DNA from: Rhodospirillaceae bacterium
GTDB taxonomy: Bacteria; Pseudomonadota; Alphaproteobacteria; GCA-2746255
Direction: 5' to 3'
Assembly (NCBI GenBank): GCA_002746255.1
Contig: NVWO01000005.1
Span: 86,709-130,219 of the forward strand
Length of the DNA stretch: 43,511 bases
Shown in pieces: positions 16,409-24,520 of this stretch (position 1 is its first letter; each line of letters opens with the position of its first letter). The notes beneath the pieces are model-generated. The model was given only the letters and a program-made list of their open reading frames with translations, did not search any database and was not told where the DNA came from. A program made the translations under genes and the position numbers.

Positions 16409-17498
16409 ATGTGGCATCGTCGGCCTTCCAAACATCGGAAAGTCCACGTTATTCAACGCCCTTAGCGCAACCGCCGCGGCCCAGGTCGCCAATTACCCCT
16501 TCTGCACGATCGAGCCGAATGTCGGGCGCGTCGCCGTGCCGGACCCGCGCCTGAACGATGCCGCCGCCCTGGCAAAATCCGCCAAAATCCTGTCGACCCA
16601 TCTGGAATTTGTCGACATCGCGGGCCTGGTGCGCGGCGCCAGCAAGGGCGAAGGCCTCGGCAATCAGTTTCTTGCCAATATCCGCGAAGTGGACGCCATC
16701 CTGCATGTGATTCGCTGTTTCGAATCCGGCGATGTCACCCATGTCGAAGACAGCATCGACCCGGTTCGCGATGCCGAGACGGTCGAGACGGAATTGATGC
16801 TGGCCGACCTTGAAAGCCTGGAACGGCGGACGGTCGCGCTTGGGAAAAAATTGCGCGGCGGCGACCAGGCAGCCCGCGAAGAGCTGGATTTGATGGAACG
16901 CACCCTGGCCGTCCTGCAACAGGGAAACCCGGCCTCAACGACGTCCATTGAACCCGACGAAGAAGGCCTTCTTAAAAAGCTACAGCTTCTTACGACGAAG
17001 CCTGTCCTTTACATCGCCAATGTCGAAGAAGCCGCCGCCGCAAGCGGCAATGCCCATTCCAGAGCGCTGGAGACTTACGCAAAAGAACACGGCGCGCCTT
17101 GCGTGGTTATTTCCGCCGCCATCGAAGCCGAAATTTCCGTCCTTGAAAGTGAAGAAGATCGCGCCGAATTTCTCGCCGCCATTGACCTTGAGGAAACTGG
17201 CCTCGCGCGCGTCATTCGGGCAGGCTATGAAATGCTCGGCCTGCTCACCTTTTTCACGGTCGGCCCCAAAGAGGCGCGCGCCTGGACCATCGAAAAGGGC
17301 CTGACCGCGCCACTGGCCGCCGGCGTGATCCATACAGATTTCACACGCGGCTTCATTGCGGCGGAAACGATTGCGTATGACGATTACATCGCATGCAAAG
17401 GCGAAACAGGCGCGAAGGAAGCCGGAAAGATGCGCCTTGAAGGCCGCGACTATGTGGTTCAGGACGGCGACGTCCTGCATTTCCGCTTCAACGTTTAG
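16398..17498 (+). CDS. ychF: Redox-regulated ATPase YchF (Obg-like)
   Basis: A 366-aa OBG-family P-loop protein. G1 is GLPNIGKSTLFN (residues 8-19), G3 is DIAGLVRGASKGEGLGNQFL, and the G4 position reads NVEE rather than NKxD, which marks YchF and its preference for ATP. The C-terminal TGS domain ends ARAWTIEKGLTA ... DYVVQDGDVLHFRFNV. YchF binds the ribosome and is linked to oxidative stress responses. It starts inside the end of pth. It is convergent with the nuclease-like gene, only 9 nt away. Confidence 0.95.
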   Translation: MGFKCGIVGLPNIGKSTLFNALSATAAAQVANYPFCTIEPNVGRVAVPDPRLNDAAALAKSAKILSTHLEFVDIAGLVRGASKGEGLGNQFLANIREVDAILHVIRCFESGDVTHVEDSIDPVRDAETVETELMLADLESLERRTVALGKKLRGGDQAAREELDLMERTLAVLQQGNPASTTSIEPDEEGLLKKLQLLTTKPVLYIANVEEAAAASGNAHSRALETYAKEHGAPCVVISAAIEAEISVLESEEDRAEFLAAIDLEETGLARVIRAGYEMLGLLTFFTVGPKEARAWTIEKGLTAPLAAGVIHTDFTRGFIAAETIAYDDYIACKGETGAKEAGKMRLEGRDYVVQDGDVLHFRFNV

Positions 17499-17507
17499 GA
17501 CGGGCCC

Positions 17508-18074
17508 CTAGGCGTCACTCTCGCCAGTCGCATCGGCCGCCGCACCATAGGTGGCACCGTAGGTGCGAAACTTTTCAAGCACCGTCGCCATTTCGGCATC
17601 CGAAAGGATCAGCACCGTCGATATAGCGCCATAAGCGTGCAGATCGGCTGCGCGAGCCTTTTCTTCCGTGGCAATATAGCGATCAGAATAGCGATGGTAG
17701 GTAAGGGCCGAGCCTTGGGCAACCAGGCCCCCAGCAATATCCCCCGACGCACCGATTAAGCAGGTCGCCAAAATTCGCCCATACCTGTCTTTCCCTTCAG
17801 CCCGGCAGGAGAGGTCTTCGAGGGCATCGGAAATCATGTCTTGCAGAATCTTCTTAGCCAGTGCCCCCCACGGTTTCTGGCTAAGTTCAGGGGCGTCGAT
17901 GCCGATTAAACGAACGGTGGGGCCATCAGAAAAGCTGAGCGTGCCCCCGTCAATTACCCGAACCTTGCCGGTAATTTCCGCCGCTACGACCGGCAGGGAT
18001 AATATTGCTGCATGGCAAGCAGCACAGAGACCCGAGCAGAGTTGTCCCAATCCTTTTGATTGTTGGCTGCCCAT
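17508..18074 (-). CDS. Staphylococcal-nuclease-like protein, C-terminus fused to an aldolase relic
   Basis: From ATG 18074 this is 188 aa; a TTG at 18050 or an ATG at 18128 are alternatives. Residues about 8-32 form a likely signal peptide ending VVAA, so the protein is probably exported. The SNase fold is clear: VRVIDGGTL, VRLIGIDAPE, AEGKDRYGRILA and YIATEEKARAADL. Arg35, Asp40, Glu43 and Arg87 equivalents are present, but the Ca-binding Asp21 (usual DGDT) is Gly here, which may reduce or abolish activity. The last roughly 30 residues (LSDAEMATVLEKFRTYGA...) are not SNase-like; they repeat the end of the aldolase gene at 18445. It overlaps the 3' end of the Rap1a-like gene. Confidence 0.75.
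   Translation of the reverse strand: MGSQQSKGLGQLCSGLCAACHAAILSLPVVAAEITGKVRVIDGGTLSFSDGPTVRLIGIDAPELSQKPWGALAKKILQDMISDALEDLSCRAEGKDRYGRILATCLIGASGDIAGGLVAQGSALTYHRYSDRYIATEEKARAADLHAYGAISTVLILSDAEMATVLEKFRTYGATYGAAADATGESDA
17554..17606. repeat. Direct repeat, copy 1 of the aldolase 3' end
   Basis: 53 nt that match 18479-18531 at 48 positions (counted by eye) in the same orientation, 925 nt apart. In this copy it encodes EMATVLEKFRTYGA at the end of the nuclease-like gene. The two copies bracket the nuclease-like and Rap1a-like genes, as expected if that segment inserted into the 3' end of the aldolase gene. Confidence 0.8.
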
Positions 18075-18328
18075 CGGAGATAAACCAGTTTTAGCTGTTC
18101 TGGTGCGAGGCCCTCTTTTGGCGCGCAAAAGATGCGGTTTTTATCTACTGCTGGGAGCAAAGCATTTAAGTCATTGAACCCGCCCAAGTAGCCTTCGCAA
18201 TACCTTATGCTTGCCCGATCACCCGCAATGCAGGCATTGGCTAACTCTCCCGTCGTGTAGGCAAACGCTGGTGATGGCAGATGAATTACCCCCAGAACCA
18301 GGAGAATTTTTAGAAAGTTCGCGTTCAT
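17984..18328 (-). CDS. Rap1a/Tai-family immunity-like secreted protein
   Basis: A 114-aa protein with a clear signal peptide (MNANFLKILLVLGVIHLP, cut after AFA) and a small mature domain with conserved-looking cysteines: ACIAGD, YCEGYLGGFND, FCAPKEGL and a final YYPC. This pattern, with YLRWAANN before the last helix, matches the Rap1a/Tai domain first described as immunity to peptidoglycan-cleaving effectors; many members have no known partner. AGGGGGA precedes the ATG by 5 nt. It overlaps the nuclease-like gene downstream. Rows of 60 bases counted by eye here give 42-57% GC, lower than most of the window, consistent with acquisition. Confidence 0.7.
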   Translation of the reverse strand: MNANFLKILLVLGVIHLPSPAFAYTTGELANACIAGDRASIRYCEGYLGGFNDLNALLPAVDKNRIFCAPKEGLAPEQLKLVYLRWAANNQKDWDNSARVSVLLAMQQYYPCRS

Positions 18329-18444
18329 TATGGTCCCCCTTGCGAGTTTTCGCAGTTTTAGGACAAGTACTTGAGGACTTTCACGACGTTATAGATGCCA
18401 TAAAGCGTAACGAGTTACATTCCATGTATAGCCATTACTTCGTT

Positions 18445-19116
18445 TCACGCGGTGAATGGTTCGTCGCCAATCGTCGCCGCACCGTACGTGCGAAATTTTT
18501 CAAGCACCGTCGCCATCTCGACATCTGAAAGAAGGACCGGCTCGCCGATGGCCAGCGCCTGGGCATATTGTTCAGAAAGCGCTTCGACCTCGACGGCCAA
18601 GGCCAAGGCACTGGAAAGACTTCCCCCAAGGGAAATCATCCCGTGATTGGCAAGCAGGCAGGCGCGGCGGTCTGCCAACGCCGCCAGGGCATGATCGGAA
18701 AGTTCCTGACTGCCGAAGGTCGCGTAAGGGGCGCAACGGATGGACGCGCCGCCCGCCATCGCCACCATGTAATGAAAGGCCGGAATGTCGCGGCCAAGAC
18801 AGGCCAGCGCCGTCGAAAAAATCGGATGCGCGTGCAGGACAACATTTGTTTCCGGGCGCGCCGCCAGAATGTCCCGGTGAAAGCGCCACTCGGAAGACGC
18901 TTCGTGCGGCCCATGCGCGCACCCGTCAAAATCCATCAAGACCAGATCACCCGGCCCCATGTCGGCGGGATCGATGCCCGATGGCGTCATCAAAAATTGT
19001 TCCCCGCAACGCGCGCTTACATTCCCCGAACGGCCGCGATTAAGGCCCCGTTCCACCATGGCGCGACAGATGGCCACCATCGCCTTTCGAAGATTAGGCG
19101 TTTCCCCGACCGTCAT
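18445..19116 (-). CDS. ald2: Class II aldolase, probable 5-methylthioribulose-1-phosphate aldolase
   Basis: A 223-aa class II aldolase/adducin-domain protein. VVLHAHPIFSTAL carries the zinc-binding His-x-His, LLANHGMISLGGSL the third His, and RGRSGNVSARCG plus TPSGIDPADM the phosphate-binding part. Gene order mtnP-mtnA-aldolase on one strand, with a 4-nt overlap with mtnA, is that of Rhodospirillum rubrum, where Ald2 splits 5-methylthioribulose-1-phosphate into DHAP and methylthioacetaldehyde. An MtnB dehydratase role is the alternative, since MtnB shares the fold, but mtnC and mtnD are absent here. The 3' end is duplicated at 17554. Confidence 0.8.
   Translation of the reverse strand: MTVGETPNLRKAMVAICRAMVERGLNRGRSGNVSARCGEQFLMTPSGIDPADMGPGDLVLMDFDGCAHGPHEASSEWRFHRDILAARPETNVVLHAHPIFSTALACLGRDIPAFHYMVAMAGGASIRCAPYATFGSQELSDHALAALADRRACLLANHGMISLGGSLSSALALAVEVEALSEQYAQALAIGEPVLLSDVEMATVLEKFRTYGAATIGDEPFTA
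18479..18531. repeat. Direct repeat, copy 2 within the aldolase 3' end
   Basis: The partner of 17554-17606 (48 of 53 identical). Here it encodes EMATVLEKFRTYGA near the aldolase C-terminus. Beyond the repeat the two genes end differently: ATIGDEPFTA here, TYGAAADATGESDA in the other copy. Confidence 0.8.
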
Positions 19117-20225
19117 CCGGTTGCTCCCTTCGGATCATGTTCCGGGTAAAGTTCAGCAAGGCTTTCCATAGACGCCTCGGCAATGCCGCGTTCGGTAATC
19201 AACCCCGTCACCAGCCGCGCCGGGGTCACATCAAAAGCGATGTTGCGAAGCGGGCTGGACGCCGGCGTCAGGCGAACAGTTGTCATCCGCCCGTCTTCAT
19301 CCAGGCCGGTGACGCTGGCCACTTCGCCGCCGTCGCGTTCTTCAATGGGAATGTGGCCGACGCCTTCGCGCAAAGCCCAATCGATCGACGTACCGGGAAC
19401 GGCCACATAAAACGGCACGTCGTTGTCAAAAGCGGCCAGCGCCTTTAAGTACGTGCCGATTTTGTTGCAGACATCGCCATTTGCGGTCGTGCGGTCAGAG
19501 CCGACAATGCACAAATCCACCTCGCCCGCCTGCATCAGATGGCCCCCGGCATTGTCCACAATCACCGTATGGGGCACCCCGTGCTGGCCCAGTTCCCAGG
19601 CGGTCAGGCTGGCCCCCTGATTGCGCGGGCGCGTTTCATCGACCCAGACATGGATGGGAAAGCCCAGATCATGGGCCATGTAAACCGGCCCCAGGGCCGT
19701 GCCCCAATCGACCGTCGCCAGCCAGCCGGCATTGCAATGGGTGAGCACATTCAACGGCGCGCCCGGTCCGCCGCGCCGTTTCGCCGCCTCGAACAGGGCC
19801 AGGCCGTGCCTGGCAATCGCCGCGTTCTGGGCAACGTCGTCATCGGCAATGGTGGCGGCGCGCGCGTACGCCACGGCCATTCGTTTGCGCGCAGGCACGC
19901 GGCCAAGATGGCCCGCCATGTCGTCCAGCGCCCAACGCAGATTGATCGCCGTTGGCCGGGTCGCCATCAAAACCCGGCAGGCCTTTTTCAACGCCGCGTC
20001 GGATGTGTCCGCATGCATGGCGAGGGCCACGCCATAGGCCGCCGCCGCCCCGATCAGGGGTGCGCCGCGCACAAGCATGTCGCCAATGGCTGCCGCCACA
20101 TCGGCAAGGGTTCCAAGGGTGAGCGTTTCAAAGCGATGGGGAAGTTTTGTCTGGTCGATGATGCCGACCGACCAGCCGTCGTCGTTTAACCAGATGGTCC
20201 GCGTGGGCGTTCCCTGAACTTTCAT
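19113..20225 (-). CDS. mtnA: S-methyl-5-thioribose-1-phosphate isomerase
   Basis: A 370-aa member of the eIF2B-alpha-like isomerase family. Cys164 (LTHCNAGWLATVDWGTALG) and Asp244 (IVGSDRTTANGDVCNKIGTY) are the catalytic pair; RGAPLIGAAAAYG near 53-65 is also conserved. It opens the ring of methylthioribose-1-phosphate to methylthioribulose-1-phosphate. It lies 15 nt after mtnP and overlaps the aldolase by 4 nt (ATGA), so the three steps from methylthioadenosine onward are encoded in order. Confidence 0.93.
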   Translation of the reverse strand: MKVQGTPTRTIWLNDDGWSVGIIDQTKLPHRFETLTLGTLADVAAAIGDMLVRGAPLIGAAAAYGVALAMHADTSDAALKKACRVLMATRPTAINLRWALDDMAGHLGRVPARKRMAVAYARAATIADDDVAQNAAIARHGLALFEAAKRRGGPGAPLNVLTHCNAGWLATVDWGTALGPVYMAHDLGFPIHVWVDETRPRNQGASLTAWELGQHGVPHTVIVDNAGGHLMQAGEVDLCIVGSDRTTANGDVCNKIGTYLKALAAFDNDVPFYVAVPGTSIDWALREGVGHIPIEERDGGEVASVTGLDEDGRMTTVRLTPASSPLRNIAFDVTPARLVTGLITERGIAEASMESLAELYPEHDPKGATG

Positions 20226-20240
20226 GGTCCGGCCAGGTCC

Positions 20241-21128
20241 CTAAGGCTTCAACACACGCCCGGCGACGGCATCCAGCTTTTTCATCAAATCCGGGTCGCG
20301 GACGTCTTCCGCCGTCACGATGGCATTGTCCAGCGCCCGATTGCAACCTTCCGGGCACGCGCCATTGCCATCGACAAGCGGCACGATCTGGCAAACCAGT
20401 TCACGCGCCTTGTCGCCATTGGCAAACAGGATTTTCAGGATCGCCTCGACCGTGACATCGTCATGATCCGGGTGCCAGCAATCGTAATCCGTGACCATAG
20501 CAACGGACGCGTAACAAATCTCCGCCTCGCGCGCCAACGCCGCTTCCGGCATGTTCGTCATGCCGATCACATCCAGACCGGCGGCGCGGTAAAATTTCGA
20601 TTCCGCAAGGGTGGAGAAATGCGGCCCCTCCATCACCAGATAGGTGCCCCCTTCGACATGGGGAATGCCGTTGCTGCGACAGGTCGCCGCAACGGCGCGG
20701 CCAAGGCGCGCGCAAACCGGTCGGGCCATCGCCACATGGGCAACCAGGCCGGTGCCGAAAAAACTTTTTTCGCGCGTCGTACGGTCGATAAACTGATCGA
20801 CGATGACAAAACTTCCCGGTGCCAGTTCTTCGCGCAGGGACCCCACCGCACTCAGGGAAAGAATTTCCGTCACGCCGGCGCGCTTCATGGCGTCGATGTT
20901 GGCGCGGTAATTGATGTCCCCGGGCGCAATCCGGTGGCCGCGCCCGTGCCGTGGCAGAAAAACAAGGCTGCGACCGTCCAGCTCACCGAAGAAGAATTCA
21001 TCCGACGGTTCGCCAAAGGGGGACGACACCCGCTCCCAGCGCGTGTTTTGCAGCCCTTCGATCTCGTAAAGACCGCTGCCGCCGATGATGCCGAGCGCAC
21101 CTGCCCTGGCCGCGCCTGCCTTGCCCAT
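20241..21128 (-). CDS. mtnP: S-methyl-5'-thioadenosine phosphorylase
   Basis: A 295-aa PNP/UDP-family phosphorylase. GIIGGSGLYEIEG (start), RHGRGHRIAPGDINYRANI, YLVMEGPHFSTLAESKFYR and IGMTNMPEAALAREAEI are the MTAP signatures; the last includes the purine-side Asn/Met region. It splits MTA, the waste product of polyamine and homoserine-lactone synthesis, into adenine and methylthioribose-1-phosphate. ATG 21128 was chosen over 21164 because GGAAGGAA lies 6 nt upstream. First gene of the salvage operon. Confidence 0.93.
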   Translation of the reverse strand: MGKAGAARAGALGIIGGSGLYEIEGLQNTRWERVSSPFGEPSDEFFFGELDGRSLVFLPRHGRGHRIAPGDINYRANIDAMKRAGVTEILSLSAVGSLREELAPGSFVIVDQFIDRTTREKSFFGTGLVAHVAMARPVCARLGRAVAATCRSNGIPHVEGGTYLVMEGPHFSTLAESKFYRAAGLDVIGMTNMPEAALAREAEICYASVAMVTDYDCWHPDHDDVTVEAILKILFANGDKARELVCQIVPLVDGNGACPEGCNRALDNAIVTAEDVRDPDLMKKLDAVAGRVLKP

Positions 21129-21198
21129 GAAAATTCCTTCCGTCAAATCGCTGTCCGGGCCCATCCTAGCCTACGCGCGCGGACAGAAAAAGCGCGCG

Positions 21199-21253
21199 AC
21201 CGTGCAGACACGGTGCGTTCAACGTCACGCGTTCCGACGCGGTGCGTTCAACG
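21199..21253. repeat. Inverted and direct repeats between petC and mtnP
   Basis: A 16-nt inverted repeat ACCGTG-caga-CACGGT (21199-21214) overlaps the first of two identical 14-mers cggtgcgttcaacg (21211-21224 and 21240-21253, 29 nt apart). They lie 70-130 nt upstream of the mtnP start and after the petC stop, and could be operators for the salvage operon. No regulator can be named. Confidence 0.4.
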
Positions 21254-21294
21254 CTGTGCCAAGTTTTAAAAATTGTGGTTTGGAAAAAAAGGGC

Positions 21295-22068
21295 CTAGTG
21301 GAGCTTGGACCAGATCCGGCGCTTCACGGCATAGAGCATCGCCGTCAGCACAAGGAGGAAGAGCAGCACCTTGATGCCAAGGCTTTTGCGTTCTTCAAGC
21401 TCCGGCTCGGCCGTCCAGGCGAGGAAGACGGTAACGTCTTTCGCCATTTGCGCGACACTGGCCGGGGTGCCGTCTTCATATTCGACGGAATCCTCGTACA
21501 GGGGCATCGGCATAGCGATCTGGCGTCCCGGGAAGACGTGGTTGTAGGACATGCCTTCCGTCATCGTCACGCCTTCCGGCGCTTCTTCTTCATAGCCGGT
21601 GAGCACGCCATAAAGATAATCCGCGCCACCCTTGCGCGCCTTGACCATCAGGGAAAGGTCCGGCGGGTAGGCCCCATTGTTCGAAAAACGCGCCGCCTGT
21701 TCGTTCGCAAAGGGCGCGACGAAGCGATCAGCAAGCCGCGCCGGGCGCATGCCCACTTCGCCCTCACTATCCGGGGCGGCCTCGACCTCATATTCGGCGG
21801 CAACTTCTTTCGCTTCTTCTTCCGAGAAACCGATGTCCATCAGATTGCGGTACGCCACCAGAGAAAGGGCGTGGCAAGACGCGCAGACTTCTTGATAGAC
21901 CTGATGCCCACGGCGAAGCGCGGCGCGGTCGAACTTTCCGAAAATGCCGTCAAAGGTCCATTCCTGATGTTCAAGATCGACGTCACCGGAAGCCAGGGCC
22001 GAACCGGGATTTCCAAAAAGAAGACCGCCGGCCACAGCGGCGATCAGAAGGAACCGGTGTGCGTTCAT
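21295..22068 (-). CDS. petC: Cytochrome c1 of the bc1 complex
   Basis: A 257-aa protein with a signal peptide (about 1-26, ending ALA), a c-type haem site CASCH (Cys62, Cys65, His66) and the axial-Met region in [12 protein letters not shown] near residue 180. A C-terminal membrane anchor ([21 protein letters not shown]) holds it on the periplasmic face. It passes electrons from the Rieske centre to soluble cytochrome c. It overlaps petB by 4 nt and is the last gene of petABC. Its length and the NGAYPPDLS and [10 protein letters not shown] motifs agree with alphaproteobacterial cytochrome c1. Confidence 0.95.
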   Translation of the reverse strand: MNAHRFLLIAAVAGGLLFGNPGSALASGDVDLEHQEWTFDGIFGKFDRAALRRGHQVYQEVCASCHALSLVAYRNLMDIGFSEEEAKEVAAEYEVEAAPDSEGEVGMRPARLADRFVAPFANEQAARFSNNGAYPPDLSLMVKARKGGADYLYGVLTGYEEEAPEGVTMTEGMSYNHVFPGRQIAMPMPLYEDSVEYEDGTPASVAQMAKDVTVFLAWTAEPELEERKSLGIKVLLFLLVLTAMLYAVKRRIWSKLH

Positions 22069-23288
22069 GCCGATTTCCCCTTCTTCGATGAAAGCACCGC
22101 CGCCGATATGCTTTCCGGCAGAGGCCGGGTTTTTTCAAACCTGCCAAGCAGCGGCAGCAAGACAAGGAAATGGGCGAAATAATAAACCGTCGCCACCTGA
22201 CCAATAATAACAAACGCGCCTTCCGGCGGTTTCGCGCCGATCCAGCCCAACACGAAGCAATCCACCAAAAACAGCCAGAAGAACTGCTTGTAGAGGGGAC
22301 GGAAGCGCGCGCTTCGCACTTTCGAGCTGTCCAGCCACGGCAGGACGAAGAGAACCAGGATTGCAGCAAACATCGCGATCACACCGCCAAGCTTGTCCGG
22401 GACGGCGCGCAAAATTGCGTAGAAAGGCAGGAAATACCATTCCGGCACGATATGCGCCGGCGTCGCCATCGGGTTGGCGCGAATGTAATTGTCCGGTTCG
22501 CCAAAGAAATTGGGGGCGAAAAAGACGATCCCCATATAGACGATGAAAAACACGCCGAGGCCGAAATAATCCTTCACCGTGTAATAGGGATGAAACGGGA
22601 TGCTGTCCTGCGGCCCCTTCATATCAATGCCAAGCGGGTTGTTCGACTTCACCGTGTGCAGCGCCCAGATGTGCATGAGCACGACGCCGACGATCACAAA
22701 TGGCATCAGATAGTGAAGCGCAAAAAAGCGGTTTAGCGTCGCATTGCCGACGGCAAATCCGCCCCACAGCCAGGTCACGACCGCGTCGCCAACAACCGGC
22801 ACGGCCGAGAACAGATTGGTGATGACCGTCGTGCCCCAGAAGCTCATCTGTCCCCAGGGAAGCACGTAGCCCATAAACGCGGTGGCCATCATCAACAGCA
22901 GAATGACAAGGCCGAGCCACCACAAAATTTCACGCGGCGACTTATAGGAACCGTAATAAAGGCCACGGAAGATATGGATATAGACGACGATGAAGAACAT
23001 CGTCCCGCCGTTCATGTGAAGATAACGAAGCAGCCAGCCATAATTCACGTCGCGCATGATGCGCTCGACGCTATCAAAGGCCATGTCCACATGGGGCGTA
23101 TACTGCATCGCCAGCACGATGCCGGTAACAATCATGATGACCAGCGTGATCCCGGCGAGCGACCCAAAATTCCACCAGTAATTCAGATTACGCGGCGCCG
23201 GATAGTCAACCAGCGAATGGCGCGCCATTGCGAAGACCGGAAGACGGTCCTCGATCCATTTGCCAATGCCTTTTTCCGGTGAAAGCAT
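22065..23288 (-). CDS. petB: Cytochrome b of the bc1 complex
   Basis: A 407-aa polytopic protein with eight or so membrane spans. The bis-His haem ligands lie in [21 protein letters not shown] and [20 protein letters not shown] (split over two helices), and the quinol-oxidation motif PEWY is present in [15 protein letters not shown]. It carries haems bL and bH and both quinone sites. It lies between petA (9 nt) and petC (4-nt overlap). The fused, long form contrasts with split b6/subunit IV. Confidence 0.97.
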   Translation of the reverse strand: MLSPEKGIGKWIEDRLPVFAMARHSLVDYPAPRNLNYWWNFGSLAGITLVIMIVTGIVLAMQYTPHVDMAFDSVERIMRDVNYGWLLRYLHMNGGTMFFIVVYIHIFRGLYYGSYKSPREILWWLGLVILLLMMATAFMGYVLPWGQMSFWGTTVITNLFSAVPVVGDAVVTWLWGGFAVGNATLNRFFALHYLMPFVIVGVVLMHIWALHTVKSNNPLGIDMKGPQDSIPFHPYYTVKDYFGLGVFFIVYMGIVFFAPNFFGEPDNYIRANPMATPAHIVPEWYFLPFYAILRAVPDKLGGVIAMFAAILVLFVLPWLDSSKVRSARFRPLYKQFFWLFLVDCFVLGWIGAKPPEGAFVIIGQVATVYYFAHFLVLLPLLGRFEKTRPLPESISAAVLSSKKGKSA

Positions 23289-23297
23289 GCCTATCCC

Positions 23298-23867
23298 CTA
23301 ACCGATCCGTAACGTCGTGTCGTCAAGGAAAACATAAGGCGGCACGCTGAGATTCTTCGGTGCCGGTCCTTTACGAATTCGCCCGGAAATATCGTAATGC
23401 GACCCATGGCAGGGACAGAACCAGCCATTCCAATCGCCGCGCGGCTCCCCGGTTTTCTGACCAAGCGGGATACAGCCCAGATGCGTGCAGACACCGACAA
23501 GCACCAGCCATTCCGGTTTTTGCACCCGGTCGCCATCTGCCTCTGGATCAGGCAGGGCGCTGAGGTCCGTAGCCTCTGCGGCTTCAATCTCGGCCGCGGT
23601 GCGATGGCGAATAAAGACCGGCTTGCCCCGCCATTGAATGGTGATCGCCTGTCCATCGGCAATGGGCGCGATGTCCACTTCCGTCGAGGAAAGCGCCAGC
23701 ACATCGGCGGACGGGTTCATGCTGTCGACAAGCGGCCAGGCGGCCAAGGCCGCGCCGGTTGCACCGACAGCACCGGTCGCAAGGATCAGAAAATCCCGGC
23801 GGTTGCCGTTCTCTTCGCCCGCATCTTCACCCGTAGCCGTCTTTTCTGACTCTGTCTTCGTCGCCAT
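23298..23867 (-). CDS. petA: Ubiquinol-cytochrome c reductase Rieske iron-sulfur subunit
   Basis: A 189-aa protein. [20 protein letters not shown] (about 22-42) is a Tat-type signal anchor with the twin arginine. The [2Fe-2S] ligands are in CTHLGC and CPCHGS, and the proline loop GPAPKNL is close to the C-terminus. It starts petABC. The first 20 residues are polar and Glu/Thr-rich. The promoter should lie in the 181-nt gap before trmL, but no convincing -35/-10 pair was seen on the minus strand. Confidence 0.96.
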   Translation of the reverse strand: MATKTESEKTATGEDAGEENGNRRDFLILATGAVGATGAALAAWPLVDSMNPSADVLALSSTEVDIAPIADGQAITIQWRGKPVFIRHRTAAEIEAAEATDLSALPDPEADGDRVQKPEWLVLVGVCTHLGCIPLGQKTGEPRGDWNGWFCPCHGSHYDISGRIRKGPAPKNLSVPPYVFLDDTTLRIG

Positions 23868-24006
23868 GCTTCCGCGTCTTACCCCTTCACCGCCAGTCTT
23901 GGGAGAATTTCCCGCAGTCTGACGAAAGAAGTTTGCCAGTAAGTTAACCTGCCTTGGCCGTCACGAATGGAAAAAAGTCCCCATTCCCGAGCCAGTGGCC
24001 CACGGG

Positions 24007-24012
24007 TATACT
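24007..24012 (+). promoter_or_regulatory. Candidate -10 box of trmL-hemF
   Basis: TATACT, 36 nt before the trmL start, is close to the -10 consensus. The -35 position at 17-nt spacing reads TTCCCG, which is weak, so the promoter may need an activator or be minor. Confidence 0.3.
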
Positions 24013-24048
24013 AGAGTTTCAACGCCTTGAAAAGCCCCTCACCCGCCC

Positions 24049-24519
24049 ATGCGCCTTGCCCTTTTCGAACCGGATATTCCCCAGAACGTCGGTGCCATGC
24101 TGCGCCTTTGCGCCTGCCTGGGCGTGCCCCTTGATGTGATCGAGCCCTGCGGCTTTGCTTTTGATGACCGCAAACTTCGCCGCGTCGCGATGGATTATAC
24201 GGACAAGGCCACCCTCGCCCGCCATCTCTCATGGGACGCCTTCCTGCAATCCCACGCCGAAAAAGGCGAGAGAGGCCGCCTGGTGCTACTTTCCACGAAA
24301 GCGAAGATCCTTTATACAAATTTTACATTCGCCAGCAGCGACACGCTTCTTCTTGGGCGTGAAAGTGCCGGTGTGCCGGAAACCGTTCACGCAAAAATGG
24401 ATGCAAGGCTGAAAATTCCGATGCGAGAGGGCCTGCGATCGCTAAACATCGGCTTTGCCGCCGCAATGGCCATCGGCGAGGCCCTTCGCCAGACAGCCGG
24501 CTTTCCAGAAAGCACATAA
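24049..24519 (+). CDS. trmL: tRNA (cytidine/uridine-34-2'-O)-methyltransferase TrmL
   Basis: A 156-aa SPOUT-family methyltransferase. It begins [20 protein letters not shown], which carries the PxNxG(N/A) motif, and ends with the knotted SAM site [11 protein letters not shown] ... [19 protein letters not shown]. It 2'-O-methylates the wobble base of tRNA-Leu. The hemF start follows 1 nt after the stop. trmL-hemF beside petABC is a recurring alphaproteobacterial arrangement. Confidence 0.93.
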   Translation: MRLALFEPDIPQNVGAMLRLCACLGVPLDVIEPCGFAFDDRKLRRVAMDYTDKATLARHLSWDAFLQSHAEKGERGRLVLLSTKAKILYTNFTFASSDTLLLGRESAGVPETVHAKMDARLKIPMREGLRSLNIGFAAAMAIGEALRQTAGFPEST

Positions 24520-24520
24520 A

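Noticed and set aside
18211-18528. A 105-aa plus-strand frame antisense to the Rap1a-like gene and the aldolase end
   Set aside because: No recognisable domain, and it is antisense to two better supported genes.
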